From positions 124,001 to 188,000 of the forward strand of contig JAKUHH010000032.1 of the NCBI GenBank assembly GCA_022701365.1: a DNA stretch of 64,000 bases, in the 5' to 3' direction. This document shows, piece after piece, positions 34,208 to 47,000 of the stretch (position 1 is its first letter; every line of letters starts with the position of its first letter). This stretch comes from Mycocentrospora acerina (lineage: Eukaryota; Ascomycota; Dothideomycetes; Pleosporales). The notes below the pieces were generated by a model. That model was not told the DNA's origin. It did no database searches and saw only the letters and a list, made by a program, of their open reading frames with translations. Made by a program: the position numbers and the translations under genes.

Positions 34208-34760
34208 GTTGTGGGTGTGTCTTGGAACTGGAAATCAGCAAGACAAATGTCCCGTTTAGTATTCAGCGCGAGTCTGAGAACTTCTTCTTTCCACCACCAA
34301 AGCGAGTCTGTTGTTTTCACATGAAGCTCATGTTGCGCTGGATATCAGACCACAGTGAATCGAGCATAAAGCGAATGCAGATAATAGTCAGAATGCTCTG
34401 CAAAGAGAAATCAGTGTCGTATGAGCAAATTTGCGAATCCGAGTCCGAGGTCCCATAAATAGCAAGCCAGCTTGATGTTCCTCGTCGCAAGCATTTCAAA
34501 CGGCGAAGCTTGAGCTCCAGGGATTGCGGGGCACGACAGCTGAGCACACGTCATTGCTCCGCCCCAACGTCAGCCTCGCAAATCACGTAAACCACGACAC
34601 ACGTACTCGCCAACCAACCCAACTCGCCTCATCTTGACCCAACACAACAACACACACCTCGACTTGACCCAACATAACAACACACGCCTTTTCCCCACAT
34701 CCCACTCGTCCCGCACTCACACTGTCCAAAACACCTCCACGTGCCAACCCCCACCCCAAC
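34208..34760. other. Intergenic, IST1 3' flank and promoter of CUE-like gene
   Basis: The right part (34600-34760) is rich in CA/AC and ACAACA on the plus strand. No gene recognised. Confidence 0.5.
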
Positions 34761-35384
34761 ATGTCCTCGCACCCCCCAAACGACGGCCCAAACCCATGGT
34801 CCGACGAGCCCGGCCAACACGGCAGCTTGCAAAACCACGACCCTTACCACGCCTACCAGGACCAGACACGCATCACGCAGCAACAACCCCTCTCCTCGCA
34901 CCCACCAAACAACCCCCAAACATCCTACCAACCACCCAACTCGCCACCCTACCAGCCCACCTCCCCTTCTTACCAACAACAACAACACCCCACATCCACC
35001 TCCTACAACCCAGAACCCACACACGAAACATACCAGCCGCCCAGCCACCCCCCTCCAAACTTTGGTTCTCCCTCCCACGCCCAGCAGCAGCAGCAGCATT
35101 ACCAATCATCCTCGTACCAAGCCGATGACGATGAGTTCCCCCCCTCGCTGCCTCCCAGGCGCACGCCAACCGACCTTGCGCTCCCCACGGGCCAAGACCG
35201 CACCCACCAGATTGAAGTCATGCAGAGCTACCAGGCGGCAGGGCGCAAGGACGAGCACGATTTGAACGTCGAGATATTGCAGCGCGAGTTCCCCAACATT
35301 GATGGGAGTTTGATTGCGGCGATTTACGGGGATAGCAAGAGTTTGAGTGCAACGAGGGAGATGTTGGGCGAGTTGGATGGGTGA
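34761..35384 (+). CDS. Pro/Gln-rich protein with C-terminal CUE-like domain
   Basis: Intronless 207-residue frame. Residues 1-120 are low-complexity (Pro, Gln, Ser, Asn, Tyr) and probably disordered, with YQP/PPSYQ-type repeats. A PSLPPRRTPTDLALP stretch could bind SH3 domains. The C-terminal 45 residues (DLNVEILQREFPNID...LIAAIYGDSKSLSATREMLGEL) have the FP...L and LL/ML pattern of CUE-type ubiquitin-binding three-helix bundles. This points to a ubiquitin-binding adaptor, but no specific gene name is supported. It converges with MSH2, with only 136 bp between stop codons. Confidence 0.75.
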   Translation: MSSHPPNDGPNPWSDEPGQHGSLQNHDPYHAYQDQTRITQQQPLSSHPPNNPQTSYQPPNSPPYQPTSPSYQQQQHPTSTSYNPEPTHETYQPPSHPPPNFGSPSHAQQQQQHYQSSSYQADDDEFPPSLPPRRTPTDLALPTGQDRTHQIEVMQSYQAAGRKDEHDLNVEILQREFPNIDGSLIAAIYGDSKSLSATREMLGELDG

Positions 35385-35520
35385 GGGGTGCGAGTGTTGG
35401 TTTGAACAACTACTATTTAGTTCTTGGTATTCTTATTCATGCATGCCACGCCAGACTCTTGAATGCCGCCAAATCGAAACACACAACCTCTTTTCTTATT
35501 TTGAAAGAAAACCCCTCGCC

Positions 35521-38416
35521 CTACAACGCTTGTATCCCTTTGAAGAACCCATTCTCTCTCAGCGCCTGATTCTCCCTCACCATCTCCTTCATCCTCTCCA
35601 CCTGCTGTTTCTTCGTCAGCCCCTGGCTCTCAACTTCCTCCTTCCATTTGGCCAGCATCTCCTTCAGCAGCCTGCTCCCCTCTTCCACTTCGCCCTGACT
35701 CGCCTGCACGTATCCCTGCTCGTGCTTGCCTGCAAAGTCCTCCAGCTCGTCTGCCTTTCTCTTCGCCATGTTGATGACCTTTTGTGGAAAGCGGACTAGC
35801 TCTGCGACGTGGATGCCAAAGGATTGGTCTGAGAAGCCTGGCTCGACCTTGTACAGGAGCGTGACTTCGCGTTTCTTTTGTGCCGTGTTGTCATCAGCAT
35901 CGTCGTCGGCAGTGGGCGACGTAGACGAGTCGGTAATGTGTGCTACGACGTGCAGATTCTGAACTTGAGGGTACGTGTCTACAAGCGCGGTGAGTTCGTG
36001 GAAGTGCGTGGCGAACAGAGCGAATGCGCCAATCTCTTTGATGATATATTCCGAGATTGCCCAGGCGAGGCCGAAGCCGTCGTATGTACTTGTTCCACGG
36101 CCCAGTTCGTCGATAATAATCAGGGACTCTTTGGTGGCAGATTTGAGAATGTTGGCTGTTTCCAGCATTTCTGCCATGAAGGTTGACACGCCCTTCATCT
36201 GGCTGTCGCTTGCCCCCACACGAGCAAGAATGCAGTCAAATATCGTGAGCTCGGCTTCGGAACAGGGCACAAAACAGCCAATCTGCGCCATCAGGGCAAT
36301 GACACCGATTTGCCGGATGTATGTCGACTTGCCGCCCATGTTGGGACCGGTGATGATGAGGAACTCGCTTTCATTTCTTGTTAGACTGACGTCGTTGGTA
36401 ATGAAAGAGATGCCGTCTTGCATCTCCATGCACGGGTGTCGTGCTTCTTTGAGAATCGTATTACCAGTACCGCGAGGATGCATCTTCGGTCGGGTGTATG
36501 AGGTAGGTGCGTGGACGGAGACATGTGCAAAGGCGATGATGACATCGAGATGGGCGAGAACGGCGGCAAGCTTTTCAACGACCGGAACATATGAAGATGC
36601 GACAGCTACAACTTCATTGACCAATCCTGATTGTGTGCGGTTGTAGTTCTCAGAGTACTGGTCGAACTCTCTTCGCATGCTTTGGAGGGATGTTGTTGTG
36701 AAGTACACGCCGTTCTTTTGTGTCGAGATCTCCTGGTACTGCTTCTTTTGTCGAATGCAGCCTGCCTCATTGCGTGTTAACCTGAAACACCAGCCGTGCA
36801 CTTTGTGGTTTTCTAGGAAAAGCTTCTTGTCTTGTTCTTGGTTTAGGTCGTCTGCGGTTTTGCGGTGTTCCGATTCCATGCTGGCCCTTAGCTTGTCAAG
36901 ACGTTTGCGGATGACACGAAGTCCCTCGTCGAACTCTGGTTTGATGATGAACTCATGGTTATCGAGAGCATCAAGGTCGACAGTAGTTTCAACCATATCC
37001 TGCAGTCCTGCAAACGCATTCGAGTACTGGCGCAATTTTGTCGTGTACTCTGCATCTAGCGGATCTTTGTACTGTTCATCTATGACCGACTCAAGAGCGC
37101 TCAGAAATCCAGGGAGCCGAATAATGACCTGGTATGCCCGAACTACATCCTCCAGGTTCGCGGCCTTGCGTTGAAATTTCTTTGCCAGTCGGTACAAGTC
37201 GGGTATTGAGCGAAGATGTTCTTCCTGCATTGTCTGCCTAAGCTCAGTATCATTGACAAAAGCCTCAACTAGCTGCTGTCGCCGCTCGATTTCAGCAGAG
37301 TTCATCAAAGGTTGCTTCAACCACTGCGCGAGTAGCCGACTTCCTGTTGGTGTTTTGCAGTGGTTGAGAAGCCCGTACAAGCTCATTGACTTTGCTCCAT
37401 CGCGTGGCCCAGGCATGAGGTTGAGAGCCTTCAACGCCGCTGCATCGAGCTTCATATATTGTGACAGATCGTGTTGGTAGAGCTGGTACTGTCCAAAGTT
37501 GGACGAGTCCGACATGACGCCTAAGTATTTGATCAAGCAAGCAGCCGCACCCATTGCAAACTTCAGCTCTATCAGGGGCAACGCGCCAGCTGTGCGCTCG
37601 TCCTTGAGTAGTCGTGGCAGATCTTGCTCAATATCCTTGATACCAAAGTCTGCCGCTGCTCGCTCGGCCACAGCGCAGCCACAGTTATCCGCAATCGTCC
37701 GCAGCTTGTTAAGTTCAACGTCCTTCTTTGCAGCGTCCAGTTGTACAATGCATTCCTTCACGCCGAGCTGAATAAGCAACGATTCAAAATTCGAGTAGAG
37801 GTCGTTGTCGAGGAACTCCGTAACGCCGAGCTCTCGTACGCTGGCGTCGGCGAAGCAGACACCCACAGTTCGCGCCTCAGATGCCTTTGCCGAAATCTTG
37901 ACTGCGAGTATAATAGGCGAGTTTTCGATTTGCCCGCCGAGCTCTTCTTCAAGGTCTTGCAGATTTCCGGGTGAAGCCTGGGATGCTGTCAGTCGCACTT
38001 CCACCAGATACTCGTGATTCCATTCATACCTGCTTCACCACCTTCCACTCCATCCGCTTCCCTGTCGACTGCCATATCTCTATCCGTTTGCTCAGTCTGA
38101 AGAGCGCGTCTCGCAGGAAATTTCTAAAGACCATTGTGGTCATTGTGACAGACTCAAGTCCAGGCTCTCGCCCTAGCTTTCTCAGCACCGAGCTGGTGTT
38201 GTATACCTGAATTGTTCTTAGCAAACGTTAACACACTGAGAGAGCTCCAAATCGCCTTACTGTGGTCGCAATAAACTTTGCATCCTCTCCATGTGCGCTG
38301 TAGTAGTCGCCTCGATCGAATATCCGTACTGTGTCGTCGCTCTTGTCAGGCAGGCTGCGAAAGAATTTGCAGAATCCGGACTCATCATCCTCCTTCATTT
38401 CTGGACGGGATCCCAT
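35521..38416 (-). CDS. MSH2: DNA mismatch repair protein MSH2
   Basis: Three exons: 38416-38261, 38206-38030 and 37977-35521, with phase-0 introns of 54 and 52 bp. The 929-residue product (human 934, yeast 964) contains the MutS N-terminal mismatch-recognition domain (FFRSLPDKSDDTVRIFDRGDYYSAHG), the connector and lever/clamp regions, and the ABC-type ATPase. Walker A TGPNMGGKST is near residue 655 and Walker B IIIDELGRGTS near 733; FATHFHEL and the helix-turn-helix LVRFPQKVINMAKRKADEL complete the core. MSH2 pairs with MSH6 or MSH3 to recognise mismatches and insertion loops. All catalytic motifs look intact. The promoter has an MluI-box within an inverted repeat. Confidence 0.97.
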
Positions 38417-38541
38417 TTTGATTTGGCTGTGAATTATGTCGCGAACTGAAAAAAGTGAATACAGGGAATCAATTGATAAGACGTGGTTGAGCAAGTCAGA
38501 CGATGAGGTTGTCTCGCGTTCCTGCCATCTGGAAGCGAAGA

Positions 38542-38568
38542 CGCGTCGCGCGAATGTTACGCGACGCG
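38542..38568. promoter_or_regulatory. Inverted repeat with MluI box in MSH2 promoter
   Basis: CGCGTCGCG, nine bases, then CGCGACGCG: a perfect 9-bp inverted repeat. Its left arm, with the preceding A, forms ACGCGT (38541-38546). It is 126 bp upstream of the MSH2 ATG. Confidence 0.6.
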
Positions 38569-40571
38569 CTAACGAGCTTAATTGATGTGCACGGCACTTT
38601 TGCTTCAGCCTCTCGGACCCTTTCCCAGCAACACAATCGCCACATCAAAAAAGAGTCGGTGAACTTCTCAACTATGGCCGCAAGGGAAAAAACGTTGTTA
38701 ACCCATGGAAAGTGTAACTCTAGTGAGCGGTCTTCAAGCCCACTATTTTCAATACACATAGAACGTATGCCCTCGTCGAGTGCTATCGTCGCTCTGTAGC
38801 TCTAGTATTCTATTCAACTAAGCAATTCGGCTACAAAGGTTAAGCTAGTAATGATTCTCTCCACATAATTTTTATCAAAGAAGCACAGCTGACAAGAAGA
38901 TTTTCGTTGATATGAGCACGATCGCTATTCAGAGAGGAAACAAGCTATTGTTCAATGTACCGCCCATTGTCAATGACAAAGAAGTGTCATTGAATGATTA
39001 GGCCTAAAAGCTTACCGTGAAACTCTCAGAGATGGGAGTGAGGAACCCAAGAAGCCTTGCTCCTGGTTTTTTCCCATACTTTTAAACCAATATTTTATCT
39101 CTTCCATTGATCGTGGCTGAGGCAGCAAGGATTCAGAAGCATAAATCCTCCCGCCATACCACGCGCATAGACTAATTTATGTTTTATGTAATCAATCTAT
39201 AATCAGTACAATGTGACGAAAGGCTCCTCTCCACAACCACTTGCACTCGTTCAAGAGAGTATATTTTGTTCTTGCCTTACACTGTTCTTCAATGCCGGTA
39301 TTGTACCTGATGGCTTCATAGATAGGGAACAATTTGACATCTATTCAGAGGTGCATACTCCAATATCTTAGCATGGATAGGCTCCGTAGACTAGGAGAGC
39401 ACGGCTTGCTCGTCGAGCAAGGATGCAGATTCATGAGAGTCATAATGGATCTAAAGCAATGGTATTTGCGAGTCAGTCAACCAGAAACACGCGCTTTGGA
39501 CCTGCCATCTCCGGCATAAAGGCAGATGAAGTGTGTGTCAGTGCTACACGGGACGCAGTAGCTTGGATAGCGGAGTGTAGTCCTCAAAATGTGGAGCTCT
39601 CTCCCGCCCTCATCTCGACCTGAGTAGAATTACTGCCTCGGGACGCCTTGAGGTACGATGGGACAGAAGAGGTTACATTGTATAGTGGAGCACGGGAGAC
39701 CCTGACGGCACGGAGAGGATCGTTTAATTAGCTTAGCAGTGCTTAGCCACCAAATCGCCTTTGCAAGATAGATCTAGTGTTCGAAAATTTAAGTACATCT
39801 CCTACTTGCCCTTCAAACTCGGAGCTGATTGACCTGAGTTGGATTGTGACTTGTTCTAAAGCAGTTTAAGTTCAAGTAATGAATGTCCATAACCACCTGG
39901 CAACTGTAAACAAGAGAAGAGTATGGGAACTTTGAAATATCTTCCCATTCTCTTTCTTTCCAGCTCAACATTGTAAAAAATAAATGTAGCACGCTGTGTG
40001 GAGAATTCACTGGAGTCTATACCAAGGTGCTTGAGAATGTAGACATCATCTAACAAGTGTTGTGGCTAAATATCAAGAGAATTTTGTTGCATGAGTGGGC
40101 TCTGATTCGTTCTCCGGATATGTTCCATTAGGCGTTCTTTCGTGCCTGATGAGATGTTAGCCTCTTTCACTTTGGTGCTTATTTGTGAACAAAAAGTACC
40201 TCTATCCGCTGGTAGAAGAATGGAAACTCGCATACTACACGTGACTGAATTCCAGGGTGAGGTACGTCTAGTCCAATGTCTGTACCATGTCACCGCTTAT
40301 GCTTGTAAAACGGAGGACTTGGCAAGTATAGGCGTATGGAAATTTAATCTGAATAGGGCAAGATTGAGAATACGTTGGCGATTGAAATTTTGTTACAGTT
40401 ATGCTTTGTTCCACGTTTGGTTTGATCTGTGAAGGGTAGGAAGGGTCCTCAGAGCCAAATCTCTGTAGTTCACCGGTGACAAGGCACGTTATGGGCTAGT
40501 CAGAGTGTGTATAGTTCTTCTTTTCTGGTTTGGATGTAACCTGTATGCGACTACCTGAAAACCCATTTGAC

Positions 40572-40578
40572 TATAAAA
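40572..40578 (+). promoter_or_regulatory. TATA box of the small secreted protein gene
   Basis: TATAAAA, 94 bp upstream of the ATG at 40672, followed by a CT- and CA-rich leader. Confidence 0.65.
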
Positions 40579-40671
40579 GTAGCACTCTCTGCCTCTTGGT
40601 TTTCCAACCACCACAATCCCCAAGCCGCCCCATCAACTCCCCAAAACCAGCAACCAGAACCTGATCTCAAA

Positions 40672-41258
40672 ATGAAGACTTCTTTCATTCTCTCCGCTCT
40701 TCCCTTCCTGGGCCTCACTCTCGCTGCTCCTCTCACAGCAGAAGTTGTTGAGGAATCTGCCAACAAGACCTTGGTGGCCCGCTACAGTAAGCAACGCTTC
40801 TCAAACACACGTTGGCATTGTTCCCAACTCTTCATTCCTTCGAAATGCGCCATACAGCCCATACACTAACACTTGAAATTCTAGGCTACAACTGGTGCGA
40901 CTACGCAGTTCACAGCACCTACACTGACTTTACCCTCGGCTTGAACGGCTGGGGAAACAACGACGAGACATTAGTAAACCCCCATTTCAGTGACCAATGG
41001 TAAATAGCCTAACCACCCTCCGACTCCAGATCCCGTACCGGCTGTGGAATAGGACTCCTCGACAACCTCAGGGGGTCATACACCTACGAGATCTACAACT
41101 GGGAGTGTGAGGAGATTCACGAGAACCCGCACGACACCAAAGTGACCTTTTCCATTCCGGCGTTCAACAGAGCCACTGCTCCCGGTTGCATCTTGACTGC
41201 TGTACACCTCGCTGCTCCGGCTGGGAAGGATGCGATTAAGTGTCTTAGGACTGAGTGA
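40672..41258 (+). pseudogene. Small secreted protein gene with an apparent frame break
   Basis: Exon 1 (40672-40786) encodes a clear signal peptide (MKTSFILSALPFLGLTLAAP). The 98-bp intron joins in phase 1 to exon 2 (from 40885), which reads YNWCDYAVHSTYTDFTLG and GWGNNDE. A third coding stretch (41031-41258) reads RTGCGIGLLDNLRGSY and continues for 75 codons with several Cys to a normal stop. The natural donor at 40974 (GTAAAC) and acceptor at 41029 (CCAG) are canonical, but joining them puts exon 3 one base out of frame. The donor at 40999 instead creates TGA at the junction. So either the gene is broken by one indel, or splicing is unusual. It resembles pathogen-type small secreted proteins of unknown function. 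Confidence 0.55.
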
Positions 41259-41938
41259 GGAGATGAGTAGTATCTATGTATTGAGCGGGGGAATGTATAA
41301 TTTACAGGCGGATTGGCATTGGACAGTGGCGAGAAGTGAAGTCTGTATTACAAAAAGCTCGTGAGCTTTTGGAACGAAAAAATAGAAAACTATTTGTAGT
41401 CTCCAATTACTTGTTACTTATTTAATGCCATGCTAGCTTGTAATCAGTAGGAAGGTGAACTCCTAACTCAATTATCGACAGATTGATTGATATTCAATTT
41501 GCTCTGTTCTACTTTCTCACAGTTCAGACATGAATTGAACTTGTCAGCTGTCCGTCTATCTAGCACCAAAGTGTCAGTTTGTCCAACGTTGAAAAAACCC
41601 CCACAAAATTGATTGTGTAGCAAGCAAATGTTGATCAGCAGGGATGATATTTTGATATACACATTCGCAGAAAGTAGCATCTCGGTTTTGCGATATATAA
41701 CATCCCTGTGCCATTAGTTGTTGGTGTCTACAACTTGCAACGACTACTTGGCAGGACACGATGCATGAAAAGAAAAAGTAAAGATCTATCGTAGATGAAG
41801 GAATATCTAGGTCATAATTTCGTCTGCTCATACATCGTACCTCGTCATTCTTTGTCCCGCGCTTCCACACACCTCATACTTTCGTCGTCTTTAGATCCCG
41901 CTCTATAAGCTCGTCATCCGCCTTTCCTCCACTTCACC
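41259..41938. other. Convergent intergenic region
   Basis: AT-rich, no recognised gene; minus-strand frames at 41468-41870 are below 100 codons without family resemblance. Confidence 0.5.
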
Positions 41939-43234
41939 TCATCGATAGTCCCTAACCAGGCTCTCCTCCCTCCAACCAGACACACTCACCGGACTCGGCG
42001 CCCTCAGTGACAAAGCCGGCATACTCGCCCGTCTAGCATCCACCACGCTTTCCCTCCTCACCTCAACCGCAAGCTCCCGTAAATCCACCTCCTCTTCCAA
42101 CTCATCCACATCGTGATACCCCCCAACGTGCTTCACTAGCGCCTCCACCGTCCGACAAATCGCATCCACATCCCTCCCGCGGCTGCAAATCACACACGCG
42201 TACTCTCCCTCGGGAGTGTGGCATTTGAGCGCAAACCGCTGACCAAGGCGAAACTCCCTCGTTTCCTCAAACTGCGCGTGCGAGTGCACAGGAATTGGGA
42301 TGCGTTTCCCAATGATCCAGAAGTCGCTTGCTGTGACGTCGAGGTGCACACCGCATGCGGGACACTGGCAGGGTCCGCCGGGGGCAAATGATGCAGCGAG
42401 CGGTTTTTGCGGGGTGTACTGCAGGTCGAGACTGTATCGACAGAAAAGTGGATCTGCTGGGGGGGCTTCGAGGGCGAGACTGCGTGGAGGAGGAGGGGCG
42501 ATGGATCGTGGAGGAGGTGGAGAGTTTGTGGCACCTGAGGAGAGACGGTATTGCGCTTGTCGGAGGGCGTTGAGGGAGCCGTCACGGGCAGAGTCGGAGG
42601 CGGCGATGAGTTTGGACATGTCGGCGCGGGAGAGTTGGCGGTCGTTGGCCAGGGCGTCTTGCAGAACAGAGATGACGGTTTGTTGAAGGGCGATGATCTG
42701 GGCTTGGAGTTGGTTTTCTGTGATTGCTGGAGTGGTGTGTTAGCATCTACTACTTCTAATGACATTCCATAACATGGTGCTGGATCATATACGCACCATC
42801 TCCTTGAGCAAATCGATTCCCGAGTCTACCATACCCCTCATCGAACGTCCTTTGCACCATCGCCGCATTTCTCCCAAAATTATCCGCAACATCGTTATCA
42901 CGCCCACCTCCCCCACTCTTCAAGCGATCTATCTCTTTCTGTCGTCCATCTGCTTCCTGCCGAGCCTTTTCGAACGACTCCTTGAGCTCCTTGATCTCCG
43001 TATCCTGTTTCGTATCACGTGCCTTTTGTTTGTGTCTTTGGCGCTTATCTTCGACTTTGTCGTACAGCCCCATTCCCGCCGTGAATGTGCCGATGAGCGT
43101 CGACGCCAACGTCGCGCATATGAATGTTTTCTGGCGGCGCAAGCGAGTCAGCACGTGCTCCTCCCGTCGCTGCTAGAAAAAGACTATCGCCATACCTTGA
43201 GTTTATCCTCCTCAATCCATGATGCGTAATTCAT
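41939..43234 (-). CDS. Coiled-coil protein of unknown function with paired CxxC motifs
   Basis: Three exons: 43234-43196, 43130-42797 and 42726-41939, with introns of 65 and 70 bp; product 386 residues. I do not recognise a family. Residues 14-40 form one hydrophobic segment (TFICATLASTLIGTFTAGMG) that could anchor the protein. Residues 40-100 are highly charged and probably coiled coil (KRQRHKQKARDTKQDTEIKE). After a Pro-rich linker there is CPAC (near residue 243) and CVIC (near 301), a spacing compatible with a zinc-binding domain. The C-terminal tail is Glu-, Arg- and Ser-rich. The small first exon (MNYASWIEEDKLK) is supported by consensus borders and frame. Confidence 0.65.
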
Positions 43235-44024
43235 CTTTGCAGTATTGGTGGCGGCGTGGAGACCGATTTCCCCCTCAAAACGCAGTGTCTACAATCCGAA
43301 TGCTACCGCGGAGCCCAATATAGCAGATGGGTGACAAACACAGCCAACAAAGAAGACCAAGCAATAACAAATACTCCTCTCTCTTTCGTAAAGATGCTTT
43401 GTATAGAAAAATCCAAACACAGCGGAACCCAAACACACGTTCAGTCGAGCAGTTGGCAATGTTCAAGTAAGTTTACAGGAGCAGGAATGCAAACCAGCGC
43501 AACCTCACTCAGCGGATGACGAACCTCCCCACCCCACAGTGGGACCGTCACCTCGGCCCTAGCCCCCCTCTCCCGCCTACCAGCCGCGAATATCGCGCAT
43601 AATTGACGTGAAAGACTGTCTGTCTGTCGCCGCCGACTCGTGGCTGACCGCAACTCGAGCTGCTGGGCGGCGTGTGACGTCATGCCGCCCATAGTGTTGG
43701 GGATATCCTGTATCATGACTCGTTGGGGTTGCTTGCTTGCGTGCGTGCGGCCGGGAGCTTGCGCAAGACTAGACGTCAGGCAAGTCAAGCATCGGTGAGT
43801 TTGCGCGAAGCTTGAGTTGTCTGGTTATCTCCGCGCATGTGTTGTCGATGTGAGGGAACGAGAATCGTCAACGTCGAGGAATGGCGGGGCGGTGGTGCTA
43901 GTAGGCGGCGGCACGCAACGTCAGCGTTTGGAAGGAATCAGCTATGCGCTGCTCAAGTCAAAGTCATCAATATGCCTTTTTATTACTTCCCATCTACTAC
44001 TGAATACTTGCATCCACCCGTTCT
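43235..44024. other. Intergenic, no gene seen
   Basis: It lies between the promoter of the coiled-coil gene and the 3' end of 5-oxoprolinase. The frames here show no family resemblance. Confidence 0.5.
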
Positions 44025-47000
44025 CTATGAAGAAGCTTCTCCAGCACTTGACCGCTCCGCGATGCTCCCACCTCTCCACCCGGCCCTAGGATCTGGCTTA
44101 CTCTGCACAGAACTCTCTTCGCCTTCTTTGCCCCATCCTCCACCACCGGGCGTGTGGATGATGATGCGCTCACCAGCTTGCATCGCAGCAGTATTCTTCC
44201 CACCGAGGTTGATGAAGCGGAATTTCTCATCGTCTGCCCCACCAACTTCATCCTTGCGCTTCTCTACTTTCCTCGCCCATATGTTCAACCCACACCCTCC
44301 ATCACCGCCCCCTTCCAATCCGTAAGGGTGGTATACACGTCGCTCGCTGAGAATCGAGACTTGGACTGCGCGACGGAACTCAATATCTCGGATCACTCCC
44401 TCGCCACCCTTATGCTTGCCTGACCCTGCACTACCCTCGCGAAGCGAAAACTCGCGTAGCAGGACGGGATACCTTCGCTCAAAGACTTCGCTGTCGGTGA
44501 TACGTGTGTTTGTCATGTGCGTGTGCACTCCACTCGTTCCGTTCCACGTCGGTCCCGCACCAGAGCCGCCGGATATAGTTTCGTAGTACCCAAAGCCCTT
44601 GGTTTCCTTTCGCTCGCCGCCAACTCCACCCTCTCCGCTAAACGACGTGCCGCCAAAGCCAAAGGTGAGGTTGTTGGTATCGCCCTGCGATGCGGCACAG
44701 GCGTTGAATGCTTTGAGTACGACGTCTGTAACACGCTGGGATGTGAGTACATTACCGCCAACCACTGCCGCGTTGTCGCTGGGACTGAGGAAGCTCTTTG
44801 GTGGGATCTTGACAGTGATTGGTTTGAGGCAGCCCTGGTTGAGTGGGATATCCTCGCCCACAAGACACCTCAAACAGTAGATGATGGCACTATAAGTCAC
44901 AGCTTCAGGTGCGTTGTGATTCCCATAGACTTCTCTTCCTGTGCCTTCAAAATCAAAGACTGCCTCGCCCTTTTCAGGGTCGATTGAAATTCTTAGCCGG
45001 ATAGGCGATCCATCATCCATGAACTCTTCTGCGGAAAGGTCTTGGCCTTCGAATCGCTTGTGCACCTTGCGGAGGAGATGGCGAACTGATTGTTCGGCGT
45101 TGCGCTGGATGGAAGTCATGTAAAAGTCTACTACCTGCTCGCCATAGTCGGACATCAGCGTGCCGATCAAAGCAATACCTTTTTGGTTTGCAGCGACTTG
45201 TGCTTTGAGGTCATTAATGTTATCACTCAGGCAGCGTGTGCCGCTGCATCCTGGGTATTGACCAGGTTCATCGAGAAGCAGCTCTATGATTCGTTTCTCA
45301 TTGAAGTGGCCCTCAGATACCAACTTCTCGGATTTTATGGCCGCGCCTTCTTGGTACAGTTCGCGAGAGTGTGGGGGCATAGAGCCAGGTAGAATACCGC
45401 CGATATCTGCGTGATGGGCACGAGATGCGACGTAGAAGATGATGTTGTCGCCAGAGAAGGCAGGAGTTATAACAGTGATATCAGGAAGATGCGTACCGCC
45501 ATACATGGGATGATTAGAGACAAGAACGTCCCCGCGCTTGAGTTTGCCTTTCCAGATGGAAGCTTGCTTACGGACGCAAGTTGACATGCTGCCGAGATGA
45601 ACAGGGAGATGAGGGGCTATGCAAGGTCAGACTTACTCAAAGAGTTGAAAGACATTGATCAAATGCGGAGACTTACCGTTCGCGACCAATCCTCCATCTG
45701 CATCAAACAGAGCACAAGAGTAGTCGAGTCGCTCCTTGACGTTTGTACTCACACTTGTCTTCTGCAACGCACGCCCCATCTGCTCTGCAATCGCCATGAA
45801 GCGGTGCGCAAAGATACTCAGCAGAATAGGATCAACCTCTTTCGTGCTGACCTGCTTCTCGTCACCAGTGCTTTCACCGATATTTATAATGACGTGCGTA
45901 TGAAGAACTAATGCACTAGCTCCAGGAGTAACAACAATGGTCTGCGTGCCATCTGCAATTATCGCAGGGCCCTTGACACGGTCTCCGATAGCCAGATCTT
46001 CAAGCTTGTAGACTGACGTACTTTGACGTCCACCCTCGAAAAATACGCTTCTTTGGTCGAACCTCTTCTCATCATCTTTGAGATCCTTGGGCGTGATTTC
46101 GCGCAATTGGCGGTCAACACTCTTCTCCAGCCCCTGAAATGTCTTGCCAATTCCTCTAGCCCTAACGTCATCAACGATAATGTCGCGGTCCGGGAGAGTA
46201 AATCCAAACTCCTGTTCGTGCTGTTTGACAAAAGCTTTTCCAAAAGCCCACTCGTCCCCGTCAAACAACTTCTCGGCCTCCTCCTTTGTGGGCTTGATGA
46301 TCATGAGAGCAGACTCTGTGCCGCGATATCTGAGATTGAGGTACTCCTCAAATTCAATATGCTCATTATCGAAACCTTGATCTTCTAATCTCGTCGTTGA
46401 CTTTGCTTTGAGCTCGGACATCTTGTGTTGGAGATATTTTCGAGTGTCTTCATTGTCGGACCATGTGCGGCTCTCGGGCTCTTGACGCTCATCTACAACG
46501 TCGGCGAGAGCCATACCATATGCTGATAGCACGGATGAGTATCTGTGGATCAGAATCTGCGAGATCCCAAGGGCTTCAGCGATGGCGACTGCATGCTGGC
46601 CCCCTGCACCTCCGAACGTGGCGAGACGATGTTTCGATGTATCGTGGCCGCGGGCTTCCGTTAGACTGCGGATGGGTCGTGTCATGGTCTCGTTGGCGAT
46701 CTTGATGAAGCCGTGCGCGATCTCGTCAAGGGACATCTCCTTGTCTTTGTCGTTGCCGGCGACCTCGGCGTTGATTTGTGCGGCAAGTTCCTTGAAAAGG
46801 CGTTCGCTCGCCGACGCATCGAGTGGCTCGTCTTCGTTCTTTCCAAAGATCTTGGGGAAAAAGTCTGGTAATAAACGCCCGAGGAAGAGGTTTGCGTCTG
46901 TGATAGTTAGGGGTCCATCTTTGCGATAGCAAGCTGGGCCAGGGTGTGCGCTCGCAGACTCTGGGCCTACAACGAAGAGGCCGTTCTTCCAAAAGAGACG

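Larger units (their letters stand above)
38417..40671. other. 2.2-kb divergent intergenic region
   Basis: It contains the MSH2 promoter at the left and the promoter of the small secreted protein gene at the right. Frames between are under 100 codons and show no family similarity. Much of 38.8-40.5 kb is AT-rich. Confidence 0.5.

Noticed and set aside
35878..37174. Plus-strand frames of 100-220 codons within MSH2
   Set aside because: Antisense shadows of the MSH2 coding sequence with no family similarity.
42190..42765. 191-codon minus-strand frame in the coiled-coil gene
   Set aside because: Alternative frame of exon 3; Pro/Ser/Thr-rich and lacks the CxxC motifs of the spliced product.
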